Positions 21,201 to 30,870 of a stretch of DNA of 64,000 nt are shown in pieces. The DNA is taken from assembly GCF_000378965.1 (NCBI RefSeq), contig NZ_KB900536.1, forward strand, positions 1,371,583-1,435,582, given 5' to 3'. The notes beneath the pieces were generated by a model. That model was not told the DNA's origin and did no database searches. It saw only the letters and a list, made by a program, of their open reading frames with translations. Made by a program: the position numbers and the translations under genes. The number at the start of each line of letters is the position of its first letter. Positions within the stretch are counted from its first letter, which is position 1. This DNA comes from Thioalkalivibrio thiocyanodenitrificans ARhD 1 (lineage in GTDB: Bacteria > Pseudomonadota > Gammaproteobacteria > Ectothiorhodospirales > Ectothiorhodospiraceae).

Positions 21201-22703
21201 TCACTCAACCTTCAGCTTCACCCCCGCCGGCTTCAGATACTCCTTCTCCCGTTCCAGGTCCGCCCGCGTCAGCGGATGCGTGTCGAGCCAGCCCGGGGAG
21301 AACACGAGCTTCAGGCCGTTGGACGTGGCACTCGCCGATTGCAGGGCCGGGGGCGTATCGCCTCGGCTCCTGCGCAGCAGCACCGCCAGACGCAGCAGTA
21401 CCGCCAGGCGCACAAGGCGCAGCTGCATGTCTCCCGACACGGACTGTCGGATCAGCCCGACGCGGAACTTGCGTCGATGGTTCAGCACCAGCAGCGACAG
21501 CCACTGCTGGCCCTGGCGCGAGTACCCGGCCAGATCCGCATTGGCAAGCAGGTAGGCACCATGCTTGTGATAACCCGCGTGGGAGATGGAAAGCCCCAGT
21601 TCATGGAGCCGCGCCGCCCAGCCCAGGGTATCGGCGGCGTCCTCGTCCATGTCCCACGCCTCGGCCACGTACTCCAGCAGTGTCCGGGCGGTGGATTCGA
21701 CACGGAGTGCGTGGTCCGTATCCACCTGAAAGCGGTGCATGAGCCCGTCAATGGTCCTTTCACGCACATCCTCGTGGCTGATGCGCCCCAGCAGATCAAA
21801 GACGAGCCCTTCACGCAGCGCGCCGTCGGATACCTGCATGGTGTCTATGTCCAGGGCCTCGAAGATGGCCAGCAGAACCGCCGCCCCCCCGGGAAACACA
21901 GGCTTTCGATCCTCGCCGAGCCCGGCCAGTTCCAGTTTCGAAAGATCACCCGCCGCAATCATGGCCTGACGCAACCGCCGGAGCCCCTCCAGGGTGATGC
22001 CGCCCCGGGACCAGCCCTGTTCATGCAGCACGCGCTCCACGGCCAGCAGCGTCCCCGATGCGCCCAGCGCGCTCTCCCAGCCCAATGCCGCGTAATGGCG
22101 TTCGACCGGCTGCAGTTCGAGGCGCGCGGCAAGATCCGCCGCGCGCCATCCGGTCTCCGTGATACGGCCCTCCGGGAAATAGAGCTGTGAGAAGCGCACG
22201 CAGCCCATGTAGAGACTCTCGCCGTGGATCGGCTCGAAGCGCTCGCCGATGATCAGCTCCGTACTGCCGCCGCCGATGTCCACCACCAGGCGCCGGCCGC
22301 CGTCATCGGAAAGGGTGTGTGCCACCCCCAGGTAGATCAGGCGGGCCTCCTCATGCCCGCCGATCACCTCGATGGGATGGCCCAGTGCGGCGGCGGCGCG
22401 TTCCATGAACTGCGCGGCATTGGTCGCCTTGCGCAGGGTGTTGGTGCCTACCGCACGCACCGCCCCCCGGGGCAGATCCCGCACCCGTTGCCCGAAACGC
22501 TCAAGGCAGGCCGTGGCCCGGTCCATCGCCTCCGCCGTAATCCGGTCACGCCGGTCCAGGCCGCCGGCCAGACGCACGGTCTCACGAAGGCGATCGAGCA
22601 TGTGGACATGGCCATCGCGCACCTGCGCCACGATCATGTGAAAACTGTTCGAGCCGAGATCGACGGCGGCAACGGTCTCGGGCGGTTTGAGGCGTCGGAT
22701 CAT
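21201..22703 (-). CDS. ppx: Exopolyphosphatase / guanosine pentaphosphate phosphohydrolase
   Basis: Processively releases phosphate from polyphosphate ends and may convert pppGpp to ppGpp. It has 500 residues. The actin-like ATPase fold is shown by VAAVDLGSNSFHM, GTNTLRKA, VIGGHEEARLIYLG, and the phosphate loop VVDIGGGSTEL. The C-terminal part is the helical HD-like domain of Ppx/GppA proteins. An upstream TTG in the same frame exists, but the ATG directly before IRRLKPPETVAAVDLG gives the usual N terminus. It pairs with ppk across the heptamer repeat. Confidence 0.95.
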   Translation of the reverse strand: MIRRLKPPETVAAVDLGSNSFHMIVAQVRDGHVHMLDRLRETVRLAGGLDRRDRITAEAMDRATACLERFGQRVRDLPRGAVRAVGTNTLRKATNAAQFMERAAAALGHPIEVIGGHEEARLIYLGVAHTLSDDGGRRLVVDIGGGSTELIIGERFEPIHGESLYMGCVRFSQLYFPEGRITETGWRAADLAARLELQPVERHYAALGWESALGASGTLLAVERVLHEQGWSRGGITLEGLRRLRQAMIAAGDLSKLELAGLGEDRKPVFPGGAAVLLAIFEALDIDTMQVSDGALREGLVFDLLGRISHEDVRERTIDGLMHRFQVDTDHALRVESTARTLLEYVAEAWDMDEDAADTLGWAARLHELGLSISHAGYHKHGAYLLANADLAGYSRQGQQWLSLLVLNHRRKFRVGLIRQSVSGDMQLRLVRLAVLLRLAVLLRRSRGDTPPALQSASATSNGLKLVFSPGWLDTHPLTRADLEREKEYLKPAGVKLKVE

Positions 22704-22811
22704 GCGGTCACCGGGACAGGACGACTCGTTGATCAACCTTCAGTGGACAGCGCCCCGAAGCAGCTGCCGGGGGCGGGGCGGGATCCCTGGATCCTGAAGA
22801 TCGGAGCAGCA

Positions 22812-23348
22812 TCAGAATTTGCGCAGCTGTGCCTGAGACATGAGCCAGAGGATGGTGCCCCGCCCTTTCCCGGGCGTCCCGGCGAAATACACCGCGCAGG
22901 CCGCGCCTTTCTTGATTTCCACCAGTGACGTGGCGCTGTCGGCACACAGCCAGGCGATCAGGCGGGACAGGTCCGGTTCGTGGCCGACGAGCATCACCAC
23001 GCCGCCGGAACCGGAAAGCGTGTGCGCGAGCCACTGAGTGAGCTCGGCCGGATCACCCCCGGGGGCCAGTTCCACGGCGCGCTCCACGGTGCCGTGGTCC
23101 AGCTCGCGCGCCAGGATGCGGGCCGTCTGTTCAGCGCGGGTACAGGGGCTGGTCAGGATGCGGTCCACGCCGTCGATCAGTTCCCGCATACCCTTGGCCG
23201 CGCGCTTCATGCGCTTGACCCCCTGCGAGGTGAGAGGACGGTCGCAGTCAGGCGATCCCGTGCCCGCGGCGAACGTACCCGGGTCCTCTGCCTGACCGTG
23301 GCGGACGAGGATCAGGGTGAGATCGCGGGGTGTTTCTTCGCCTGACAT
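22812..23348 (-). CDS. sixA: Histidine phosphatase family protein, SixA-like
   Basis: Phosphoglycerate-mutase-like fold, 178 residues. The RHG motif LVRHGQAED holds the catalytic His. Supporting residues are TSPCTRAEQTA (Arg) and VGHEPDLSRLIAWL (second His). Length and sequence fit SixA, which dephosphorylates phospho-His proteins such as PtsN-system carriers. Being next to ppk/ppx/pit it could act on phosphate metabolism; that is only context. The chosen ATG (MSGEETPRDLTL) has AGGGG upstream. Confidence 0.82.
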   Translation of the reverse strand: MSGEETPRDLTLILVRHGQAEDPGTFAAGTGSPDCDRPLTSQGVKRMKRAAKGMRELIDGVDRILTSPCTRAEQTARILARELDHGTVERAVELAPGGDPAELTQWLAHTLSGSGGVVMLVGHEPDLSRLIAWLCADSATSLVEIKKGAACAVYFAGTPGKGRGTILWLMSQAQLRKF

Positions 23349-23581
23349 GGTAGCCCCTGATAAAGGCTGAGCGAACACTCAGGATACAGTGCGACGGAGA
23401 GGGGGGCCGGGGCAAGTGGCGGAACCCCATTCTTCGACACGGTCAACACTGCTGCCGCGCCGAAACGCCAGGACCCATTGAAGCAGTATCGGCGTGGATC
23501 CCCCGTGACGCACGGGGCGAAACAGGGTTCGAGCGAAAAACCCGAAGGGGCGCCGCCGGGATGCGGCACCAGCACCCGCCT

Positions 23582-24838
23582 TCACCCCAGAAACCCCTTC
23601 AGGATGAAAAAGAACACGATCGCCAGAACCGCGCCCGCGGGCAGCGTCACGATCCATGACAGGAAGATGGTGCGCACCACCCCCATGTTGATGGCCGCGA
23701 TACCGCGGGCCATGCCCACGCCCAGAACGCCGCCCACCAGGGTATGGGTGGTGGAGATAGGCAACCCGGTCCCGGAGGCCATGACGACGGTGATGGCGGC
23801 GGCCAGCGTGGCGGCGAAGCCGCGGCTGGGGGTGAGCTGGGTGATGCCGGTGCCCACGGTGGCAATCACCTTGTGGCCATAGGTCACGAGCCCCACGACG
23901 ATGCCCAGCCCGCCCAGCAGCAGAATCCAGATGGGCATCACCGTGCGCGCATCCACCACACCCCCACTCTGCACCACGCTCACCACCGCCGCCAGCGGAC
24001 CCACGGCATTGGCCACGTCGTTGGAACCATGGGCGAATGCCATGGCGCATGCGGTGATCAGCATCAGCACCCCGAAGACCTTCTCCACGTTGGTGTAGTG
24101 GAAATCCCGGTCCGCTCCGGGGTCGAACTTCTGGCGACGAATGGCATGCACACCAAACGCCGTGACCACCAGGCCGATGCCGGCGGCAATGGCATAGGTT
24201 TCAAACGTCGAGAACTCGAGTCCCAGGTGGGTGAGCCCCTTGAACAGTGTGACAAGGGCGGTGATGAAGGCCGCCAGGAAGATGTAGCCGGGGACGAAAC
24301 GCCGGGCATTGGCCAGCGGATCACGGGTATCGAGGATCAGGATCTGCACACTGCGAAACAGGGCAAACGCAATGCTGCCCGCCAGCAGAGGCGAGACCAC
24401 CCAGGACATGGCGATTCGACCCACTTTGGACCATTCCACCACCTCCACGCCGATCCCCACGGCGGCGAAACCCACGATGGCGCCGACGATGGAATGGGTG
24501 GTGGATACCGGCCAGCCGAATCGTGATGCGATCAGCAGCCACGTGCCCGCCGCCAGCAATGAGGCCAGCATGCCGAAGATGAGAAGTTCGGGGTTGCCCG
24601 ACATGAAGGCCGGATCCACCATGCCGCTGCGAATGGTCTGAGTCACCTCGCCGCCGGCCAGCCAGGCCCCGGCAAACTCGAAGACCGCGGCGATGATCAC
24701 CGCCTGACGCAGCGTGATCGCCCCGGACCCCACCGACGTGCCCATGGCATTGGCCACGTCATTGGCTCCGATGCCCCAGGCCATGAAGAAACCGAACACA
24801 CAGGCGAGGATGATGAACAGCGTGCCGTATTCCAGCAT
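23582..24838 (-). CDS. pit: Low-affinity inorganic phosphate transporter, PiT family
   Basis: Inner-membrane phosphate (metal-phosphate) symporter of 418 residues with about ten hydrophobic helices. It carries the two inverted PiT signatures, GIGANDVANAMGTSVGSGA near residue 22 and AHGSNDVANAVGP in the second half, and the paired PVSTTHS / PISTTHT loops. It follows a DUF47 protein on the same strand by about 40 bases, a common PiT operon. Confidence 0.95.
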   Translation of the reverse strand: MLEYGTLFIILACVFGFFMAWGIGANDVANAMGTSVGSGAITLRQAVIIAAVFEFAGAWLAGGEVTQTIRSGMVDPAFMSGNPELLIFGMLASLLAAGTWLLIASRFGWPVSTTHSIVGAIVGFAAVGIGVEVVEWSKVGRIAMSWVVSPLLAGSIAFALFRSVQILILDTRDPLANARRFVPGYIFLAAFITALVTLFKGLTHLGLEFSTFETYAIAAGIGLVVTAFGVHAIRRQKFDPGADRDFHYTNVEKVFGVLMLITACAMAFAHGSNDVANAVGPLAAVVSVVQSGGVVDARTVMPIWILLLGGLGIVVGLVTYGHKVIATVGTGITQLTPSRGFAATLAAAITVVMASGTGLPISTTHTLVGGVLGVGMARGIAAINMGVVRTIFLSWIVTLPAGAVLAIVFFFILKGFLG

Positions 24839-24879
24839 GAAGAACCCTTCGACGAGTCGGTGACGGGCGGTGCGCCGGC

Positions 24880-25560
24880 CTAACGCGCCAGCATCAGTTG
24901 CAGGCGGCTTCCCACCCGTTGCGCCTCATCGGCCAGGTCGCCGATGTTGTCGATGATCCTGTACATGAACATCACGTCCACGGGAAACAGGTTTGCCTCC
25001 TGCCTGAACAGGGTCTCCCGTATGCGCCGCTGGATGGCGTCGGTATCCTGTTCGATATGATCCAGCTCCGCAAGCATCTCGTTGACCACATCCACCTCGT
25101 GCCCCCGGAAACCGGCCTCCACCAGTTCGTCCAGCTCATGGACAATGCGCCCTGCCTGATGCACCGCATCGATGCAGCGCGCAAGATAGTTCTGGAGATC
25201 CTGGGTCATGTTGTCGGGGAAGCGCATCCTGCGGCCGAGAATCAGGCCGGCGATATCCTTGGCGGTGTTGGCAATCCGATCCTGGACCGTGAGCACCTCG
25301 AGCACGTCACGTCGTGACATGGCGAGCATCATGCCCTTGGGCAGCTGCAGGCGCAGCTCCTTCTTGAGCGAATCGGCCTCGCGCTCCAGGGTGGCGATCT
25401 TCTGCTGCTGGGTCCCGGCCTTTTCCCAGTCGCCGCTGCACACGGCCTCGAAAAACATCGGCAACTCGGCGACACAGACCTGCACCTTGTCCATGTGCGC
25501 CTGGAGCGGACGCACCGGGGATCTGCCGAACAGGTCATAGACGAAATTCTTGGTGAACAT
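24880..25560 (-). CDS. DUF47 / PhoU-like protein (TIGR00153 family)
   Basis: All-helical PhoU-like protein, 226 residues, which typically accompanies and modulates PiT transporters. Recognised by FGRSPVRPLQAHMDKV at the N terminus and acidic helices such as ATLEREADSLKKELRLQLP and ELDHIEQDTDAIQRRIRE, where PhoU-type proteins bind metal. The frame runs further upstream, but homology begins at MFTKNFVYDLFG; an alternative ATG lies three codons before. First gene of the DUF47-pit pair. Confidence 0.9.
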   Translation of the reverse strand: MFTKNFVYDLFGRSPVRPLQAHMDKVQVCVAELPMFFEAVCSGDWEKAGTQQQKIATLEREADSLKKELRLQLPKGMMLAMSRRDVLEVLTVQDRIANTAKDIAGLILGRRMRFPDNMTQDLQNYLARCIDAVHQAGRIVHELDELVEAGFRGHEVDVVNEMLAELDHIEQDTDAIQRRIRETLFRQEANLFPVDVMFMYRIIDNIGDLADEAQRVGSRLQLMLAR

Positions 25561-25731
25561 GGCCAGCATCCAGGAAAGTAACCTGGCTCCTATTGTACCC
25601 AAATCGGCCGGCTTCAACGGAGTTCGTACGGGTGGCCCGCGGGCTGCGGCGAGCACCGGCAGATCCGCAGCCCGACACGTCCATTGCCTGGCCGCCCCTG
25701 ATACCGCGCACACGGGCATCGAACGGACGAA

Positions 25732-26760
25732 TTACAGGGGCCGGACCCGGGACCGCAGCGACAGTCGGGCGTGAACCAGGGAGAAATAGCCGTTGTCCGG
25801 CTCGAAACGGGACATGGACTCCAGCCCGGCCTCCCCAAGCATGGCCTCCAGGGTCTCGGGGGTGAACTTGCGGCTAATCTCTGTGAGGATGGACTCGCCG
25901 GTTTCCAGTTCCAGGCGCTCATCGAGGCGGGTCAGGTGAACGGTCTGGCGGATACTGGAGACCAGATGCATCTCGATACGCTGGCACCCGGCATTGTAGA
26001 GGGCCCGGTGCATGAACGCATCGGGCACGAAATCAGAATCCAGTTCTCTGTTGAGCACCTCGAGCAGATTGAGGTTGAAGGCCGCCGTAACCCCCTCGGC
26101 ATCGTTGTAGGCGGCCTCCAGAACGGCCGGTGACTTGACCCGATCAGCGCCCAGCAGGAGGCTGTCTCCGGAATCCATCAGGGCCGCCAGTTCGCGCAGG
26201 AATCCCACCGCCTCGGCCGGTTCGAAGTTGCCGATCGTGCTGCCCAGAAAGACAAACAGCCGCCGCCCGCCGGGCCGCGGCATGCCGGACAGCCCCCCCA
26301 GATAATCACCCACCAGGGCGTTGACCCGCAGGCCCGGACGGGCGGCCATCAGCCGGGCCGCCGCCTGGCGCAGCATGGGTTCGCAGACATCAAAGGGCCA
26401 GTACTGGCAGCCATGCAGTCCGGCCCGGTCCAGGGCGGCCAGCAGGTGCACGGTCTTGCGTGAGGCGCCGCTGCCCAGTTCGATGATGTGATCCGGACGG
26501 GCACGGGCGATCACCTGGCCGGCGCACGCGGCCAGCAGGGCGTCTTCGGTGCGGGTGGGGTAGTACTCGGGTGTATCGCAGATACGATCAAACAGGGCCG
26601 AGCCCCGTTCATCGTAGAAATACTTGGGCGGCAGACTGCGGGGCCGCACGAGAAGCCCGCGGCGCACGTCCTCCTCGAGGCCCGGCACCGGACGCGCGGC
26701 CGGCACCCGCATGCAGCGGAATCGTTCGTCCGTGTCGAGTCGCGACAAGATCTGGTCCAT
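25732..26760 (-). CDS. egtD: L-histidine N(alpha)-methyltransferase (ergothioneine synthesis)
   Basis: SAM-dependent trimethylation of histidine to hercynine, the first step to ergothioneine. It has 342 residues. YFYDERGSALFDRICDTPEYYPTRTE is the EgtD signature. IELGSGASRKT is the SAM loop, FLGSTIGNF follows, and the histidine-contacting YNDAEGVTAAFNLNLL is intact. The frame stays open far upstream on the opposite strand of egtC; the start at MDQILSRL fits the family. It is divergent from egtC with 87 bases between. Confidence 0.95.
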   Translation of the reverse strand: MDQILSRLDTDERFRCMRVPAARPVPGLEEDVRRGLLVRPRSLPPKYFYDERGSALFDRICDTPEYYPTRTEDALLAACAGQVIARARPDHIIELGSGASRKTVHLLAALDRAGLHGCQYWPFDVCEPMLRQAAARLMAARPGLRVNALVGDYLGGLSGMPRPGGRRLFVFLGSTIGNFEPAEAVGFLRELAALMDSGDSLLLGADRVKSPAVLEAAYNDAEGVTAAFNLNLLEVLNRELDSDFVPDAFMHRALYNAGCQRIEMHLVSSIRQTVHLTRLDERLELETGESILTEISRKFTPETLEAMLGEAGLESMSRFEPDNGYFSLVHARLSLRSRVRPL

Positions 26761-26847
26761 GATGGGCACGTGCGCCGGGATTTCCCAGACGCTAACATGA
26801 TCCACATACCGGGGAAACCAAAGCCCCCGACACTTCAGGGACATGCC

Positions 26848-27630
26848 ATGTGCAGACACGCCGCGTACCTGGGACCGGAGATCGCCCTGGCCCAACTCCT
26901 GCTGACCCCGTCCCACAGCCTCGAGGTACAGGCCTGGGCGCCGAAGGAACTGCGCTATGCACGGCTCAATGCCGACGGCTTCGGGTTCGGCTGGTACGGG
27001 GTCCACGATGGCGCCGTTCGCTACGTCAATGATATGCCCATCTGGTCGGATGTGAACCTGCCCACGCTGGCGGAGAACCTGCAGAGCGACCTCTGGATCG
27101 CGGCCGTACGCAGCGCCACGCCCGGCCTCGGCAGCGGACCCGTCAATACCCAGCCCTTCGCGGACGGAGATTACCTGTTCTCCCATAACGGCTATCTGGA
27201 GGGTTTCGTGCAGGAGGTGCGACCCGAGATGCAGCGATGGCTTTCGCCGGAGGTGGAGTCGGCCATCATCGGTACGACCGATTCGGAGTACCTATTCGCA
27301 GTGGTGCGGCAGCTCCTCGACGAGGACGAGGACCTGCCCCTCGAAGCCGCACTGGGCGAAGCGTTCAACCTGGTGGGCGAATGGGCCGGCGAAGGGGCCG
27401 CACTGCTCAATGTGCTCATGAGCGACGGCGAACGCATCTATGCCACCCGGCACGCCATCAACCATGAGTGCCCAAGTCTCTACTACATCACCGATGACGA
27501 CGGGTTTCCGGAAGGCGCGCAACTGGTCGCCTCCGAGCCCCTGACCGAGACCGGCCTCTGGCGCGCCGTGCCGGAACACCACGTACTGATCCTGGACCCG
27601 GACGCCCCCCCGGAACTGCTGGCCCTGTGA
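26848..27630 (+). CDS. egtC: Gamma-glutamyl-hercynylcysteine sulfoxide hydrolase
   Basis: Class II glutamine-amidotransferase-like hydrolase that removes the glutamate from the EgtB product. It has 260 residues. The start gives Met-Cys, so Cys2 is the N-terminal nucleophile (MCRHAAYLGP). GFGFGWYG, AAVRSATPG, NTQPFADGDYLFSHNGYLEGF and GTTDSEYLF are family features. Its presence implies that EgtB here uses gamma-glutamylcysteine as sulfur donor. Its TGA overlaps the egtB GTG start. Confidence 0.93.
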   Translation: MCRHAAYLGPEIALAQLLLTPSHSLEVQAWAPKELRYARLNADGFGFGWYGVHDGAVRYVNDMPIWSDVNLPTLAENLQSDLWIAAVRSATPGLGSGPVNTQPFADGDYLFSHNGYLEGFVQEVRPEMQRWLSPEVESAIIGTTDSEYLFAVVRQLLDEDEDLPLEAALGEAFNLVGEWAGEGAALLNVLMSDGERIYATRHAINHECPSLYYITDDDGFPEGAQLVASEPLTETGLWRAVPEHHVLILDPDAPPELLAL

Positions 27631-28784
27631 GCACCTCTCTTGTCACCCTGACGCGGCTGCGCGCGGTACAGCGCCGCATGCGGGCACTGATCGAACCCCT
27701 GGATGACGACGGATACCGCCTGCAGTTTCACCCGGACCTGAGCCCGCTCGGCTGGCACCTGGGTCACTGCACCTTCATCGAAAATCACTGGCTGCGCACG
27801 GTGGTGCTGGGCGATGACCGCCTGACCAGCCCCCTGCACGATTACTACACGCCCGAACGGAACCCCAAGCCCCGCCGAGGACCGCAACTGCCCGACAAGG
27901 CACGGCTGCTCGAGGAAGTCTCGCGGCAGCAGGACGACAACGTGCTGCTGCTCTCGGGCATGGCCGAGGCCCTGCCCGCGCATCCGCTGCTGGAGGACGA
28001 GTACCTGGAGCGTTTTCTCATCCAACACCATTGTCAGCACTACGAAACCATGCTCATGGTGCTCAACCAGCGTATGCTCGCCGGCCCGGCCGGCGCGTTC
28101 CGCCCCGAGACGCACCTGTTTTCCGATCCGGCCCCTGTAGCACACACGCACGTCCCCGGGGGGGACTTCAGCGTGGGTGGCGAGCCGCCCCAGGCCCTAG
28201 ACAACGAACTGCCGGCTCACCGGGTGCAACTGTCCGCCTTCGAGCTCTCCACGCGCCCCGTCACCAATGCGCAGTACCTTCACTTCATGGAGCGTGGTGG
28301 CTACCGGGACCCGGCGCTCTGGGACGCGCCGGGCAGTGCATGGCTTGCCGAGCATCCCGTTCGGGCGCCCGATCACTGGCGCCAGGACAAGGAGGGGGCC
28401 TGGTACGGGATCGACGAGAACGGCCCCCACGATCTGGACCCCGGGGCGCCGGTGCACGGCTTGTCACGCCATGAGGCGCGTGCCTACGCGTGTTTCGCCG
28501 GCGCCCGCCTGCCGCACGAGCATGAATGGGAGGCAGCCTGCCGCCTGGGGCTGATGCAAGACAGCGGGCACGTGTGGGAATGGTGCGAGAATGCCTTTTA
28601 TCCCTACCGGGGCTTTCGCGCCTCCCCCTATGAGGCATACTCGCTGCCCTGGTTCGACGGGCAGCACTTCACCCTTCGAGGCGGCAGCCGCCACACCCGC
28701 CGTGACGTGCGAAGGTGCAGCTTTCGCAACTTCCACACGCCCGACAAGAAATACGTGTTTGCGGGAATCCGGCTGGCGTGGTGA
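27627..28784 (+). CDS. egtB: Hercynine oxygenase (EgtB), iron(II)-dependent sulfoxide synthase
   Basis: Joins hercynine and a thiol with O2 to form the sulfoxide precursor of ergothioneine. It has 385 residues. The N-terminal DinB-like domain supplies the three iron His: HLGHC and HHCQHYETM. The C-terminal formylglycine-enzyme-like domain shows PGGDFSVGG, FELSTRPVTNAQYLHFM, RLPHEHEWEAA, GHVWEWCENAF and LRGGSRHTR. It starts at GTG within GTGA, sharing 4 bases with the egtC stop, so translation is probably coupled. No egtA or egtE is near. Confidence 0.93.
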   Translation: MSTSLVTLTRLRAVQRRMRALIEPLDDDGYRLQFHPDLSPLGWHLGHCTFIENHWLRTVVLGDDRLTSPLHDYYTPERNPKPRRGPQLPDKARLLEEVSRQQDDNVLLLSGMAEALPAHPLLEDEYLERFLIQHHCQHYETMLMVLNQRMLAGPAGAFRPETHLFSDPAPVAHTHVPGGDFSVGGEPPQALDNELPAHRVQLSAFELSTRPVTNAQYLHFMERGGYRDPALWDAPGSAWLAEHPVRAPDHWRQDKEGAWYGIDENGPHDLDPGAPVHGLSRHEARAYACFAGARLPHEHEWEAACRLGLMQDSGHVWEWCENAFYPYRGFRASPYEAYSLPWFDGQHFTLRGGSRHTRRDVRRCSFRNFHTPDKKYVFAGIRLAW

Positions 28785-28804
28785 AGGGCGAATCAAGGGT
28801 CAAC

Positions 28805-29112
28805 ATTCAAAGTTCAAGGTTCAAAGTTCAAAGTTCAAAGTTCAAGGGGAAGGTTGGGGCACTTCGTCGTTCCGGGTGGATTCGATCATCACGGGGGTCC
28901 ATGGACATCTGCGCGACACGCCCCCGTAGAGGCCCAGCCCGCTAACGACTTGGCCGTCGCCGACCAAGGCATTCCACTCGAAACGCCGAAGAGCCTTGAA
29001 CCTTGAACCTTGAACCTTGAACCTTGAACTTTGAACCTTGAACCTTGAACCTTGAACTTTGAACTTTGAACTTTGAACTTTGAACTTTGAACCTTGAACT
29101 TTGAACCTTGAA
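28805..29112. repeat. Large inverted heptamer repeat (GTTCAAA type) between egtB and marC
   Basis: The left arm (about 28805-28848) has six GTTCAAA or GTTCAAG units. The right arm (about 28995-29112) is much longer, with about 16 CTTTGAA or CCTTGAA units. The spacer is about 145 bases and shows no coding or RNA gene. This is the largest of the heptamer loci and fills the whole gap between the genes. Frames through it give spurious repeat peptides. Confidence 0.93.
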
Positions 29113-29153
29113 TCCCAAGTGCCTCCACAATCCCTCACTGCTATCCTTGATTG

Positions 29154-29846
29154 ATGCTGATCCTGCTGGAATATCTGGTCATCACCTTTCTCGCGGTGTT
29201 TGTCGTGGTCAATCCACTGACCACCGCCTTTGTGTTCATGGCCCTGCTGCCGCGGGCGTCGGACGAGAAGCGGCGCATCATCGCGGCACGCTCCACCAGG
29301 ATCGCCACGTTGCTGTTCTTCGTGTTCGCCACGCTGGGCGGCATCATCTTCCAGCTCTTCGGCATCACCCTGGCTGCCTTTCGGATCGCGGGCGGCGTGA
29401 TCCTTTTCGGAATCGCCATGAACATGATCCGCAGGCGCGGCGACGAGGACGAGGAGAAGGCGGAGGAGGCCAGGGCGGACAAGGCGCGCATCACCGATGA
29501 CATCTCCGTGATTCCGCTCGCCATCCCCTTCATGAGCGGCCCGGGCGCCATCGCCACCGTCATGATCCTCACCAGCGAAGCACCCACCGTGTATCACACG
29601 GGGCTCGTCTACCTGGCGGTACTGGCCACCACCGTGGCCTGTTACTTCGCCATGATCCATTCGCGCCACATCGTTCGCTTTCTGGGCGATACCGGCAAGC
29701 AGATTCTCACCAAGATCTTCGGTCTGATCCTGGCCGTGCTGGCCATTCAGTTCATCATCAACGGCGCGAGTGATGCAGTCACCGGGTATATGCTGGACAA
29801 GGGGCTTCTGGATGGCGCGGTGATCGAGGACCCGCGCACGCCCTGA
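29154..29846 (+). CDS. MarC family (UPF0056) integral membrane protein
   Basis: 230-residue inner-membrane protein with six hydrophobic segments. MarC-family landmarks are FVVVNPLTTAFVFMALLP in the first helix pair and IPLAIPFMSGPGAIATVMIL in the middle. A charged loop (RRRGDEDEEKAEEARADK) separates the two halves. Function of the family is unknown; it was once linked to multiple antibiotic resistance without proof. The ATG used is one codon after an in-frame TTG. Confidence 0.92.
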   Translation: MLILLEYLVITFLAVFVVVNPLTTAFVFMALLPRASDEKRRIIAARSTRIATLLFFVFATLGGIIFQLFGITLAAFRIAGGVILFGIAMNMIRRRGDEDEEKAEEARADKARITDDISVIPLAIPFMSGPGAIATVMILTSEAPTVYHTGLVYLAVLATTVACYFAMIHSRHIVRFLGDTGKQILTKIFGLILAVLAIQFIINGASDAVTGYMLDKGLLDGAVIEDPRTP

Positions 29847-29849
29847 CGG

Positions 29850-30066
29850 CTGTCAGTTGTCAGTTGTCAGTTGTCAGTTGTCAGTTGTCAGTTGTCAGTT
29901 GTCAGGAGATGAAAGCATGTGCTGGCGGGGATGCAAGGGAACTCGCTTGTCGATGAACGGTCTTTTGCGAAAGGCCCGATCAGCGCCCGGCCCTGACTTG
30001 CGGCCCCCCCTGCCACGAACCACGAACCACTGACAACTGACAACTGACAACTGACAACTGACAATG
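29850..30066. repeat. Inverted heptamer repeat (GTTGTCA type) between marC and the SIMPL gene
   Basis: The left arm (29850-29904) has about eight TGTCAGT units. The right arm (30027-30066) has CTGACAA units, preceded by an ACGAACC pair. The spacer is about 120 bases with nothing recognised. Same architecture as the other heptamer loci but a different heptamer. Confidence 0.93.
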
Positions 30067-30093
30067 GACAATGGACCAGTAAGGAGAACCTCC

Positions 30094-30813
30094 ATGGCTC
30101 ACATGCTTCGCGGCATTCTGTTCGTTCTGCTGTGCCTGTCCCTGCCCGTTACCGCTCTGGCCGGTGACGACGGGGTACGCCTGAACCTGTCGGCGGTCAG
30201 CGAAAGGGAGGTGGATAACGACCTCATGGGCGTGACGCTGCAGGTGGACCGAAGCGGCGAGGACACGGCGGAACTGGCCCTCGCGGTGCGCGGCATCATG
30301 GAGAGGGCGCTCGACACCGGCCGCGCCTATCCGCAGGTCAGACTGCGCACCCCGGCCTATACCACCCAGCCGGTCTATGAACGCCGGGACGGAGAAACTC
30401 GGCAGACCGGATGGCGCATCACCCAGACCCTGGAACTGGAAAGCACGGACATGGAGGCGGCCACGGAGCTCACGGGCAAGCTGCAGCAGGGTGAGCTGCG
30501 GGTGATCCGGATGGCGTTCAGTGTGTCCCCGGAAAGCCGCAACCGGATTCGGCGGGAGTTGACCCATGAGGCCATTGACCTGTGGCGCGACAAGGCGGCC
30601 ACGGCGGCCAGACGCATGCAGGCGAGTCACTGGGAGCCCGTGGAGCTGACCGTACAGGATGATATGGATGGCCCGCCCGTGCGCCCCATGGCGGCCCGCG
30701 CGATGGACGCCGTGGAGTCCGCACCGGCCGTGGAAGCGGGCACCTCGCGCGTCATCGTTCAGGTCAGTGGCAGCGCCCGGGCCCTGGGCGTGAAACGGCA
30801 GCCACTTCACTGA
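30094..30813 (+). CDS. SIMPL-domain (DUF541) exported protein
   Basis: 239-residue periplasmic or membrane-associated protein. A signal peptide (MAHMLRGILFVLLCLSLPVTALA) is expected to be cleaved before GDDG. The mature part looks like a DUF541/SIMPL protein: a VDNDLMGVTLQVD start, RITQTLELES, and MAFSVSPESRNRIRRELTHEAIDLWRDKAATAARRM. The family function is not known. The in-frame region upstream is repeat-derived; the chosen ATG has AAGGAG 8 bases before it. Confidence 0.8.
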   Translation: MAHMLRGILFVLLCLSLPVTALAGDDGVRLNLSAVSEREVDNDLMGVTLQVDRSGEDTAELALAVRGIMERALDTGRAYPQVRLRTPAYTTQPVYERRDGETRQTGWRITQTLELESTDMEAATELTGKLQQGELRVIRMAFSVSPESRNRIRRELTHEAIDLWRDKAATAARRMQASHWEPVELTVQDDMDGPPVRPMAARAMDAVESAPAVEAGTSRVIVQVSGSARALGVKRQPLH

Positions 30814-30870
30814 CCGGCCAGTACCACGTCACGGCGGGTTCACCGCCGGGATATCGTGACTCCCGGGGCT

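Noticed and set aside
28889-29130. Frames giving SKFKVQ repeats
   Set aside because: Translation of GTTCAAA heptamers in different frames; such peptides are common false predictions.
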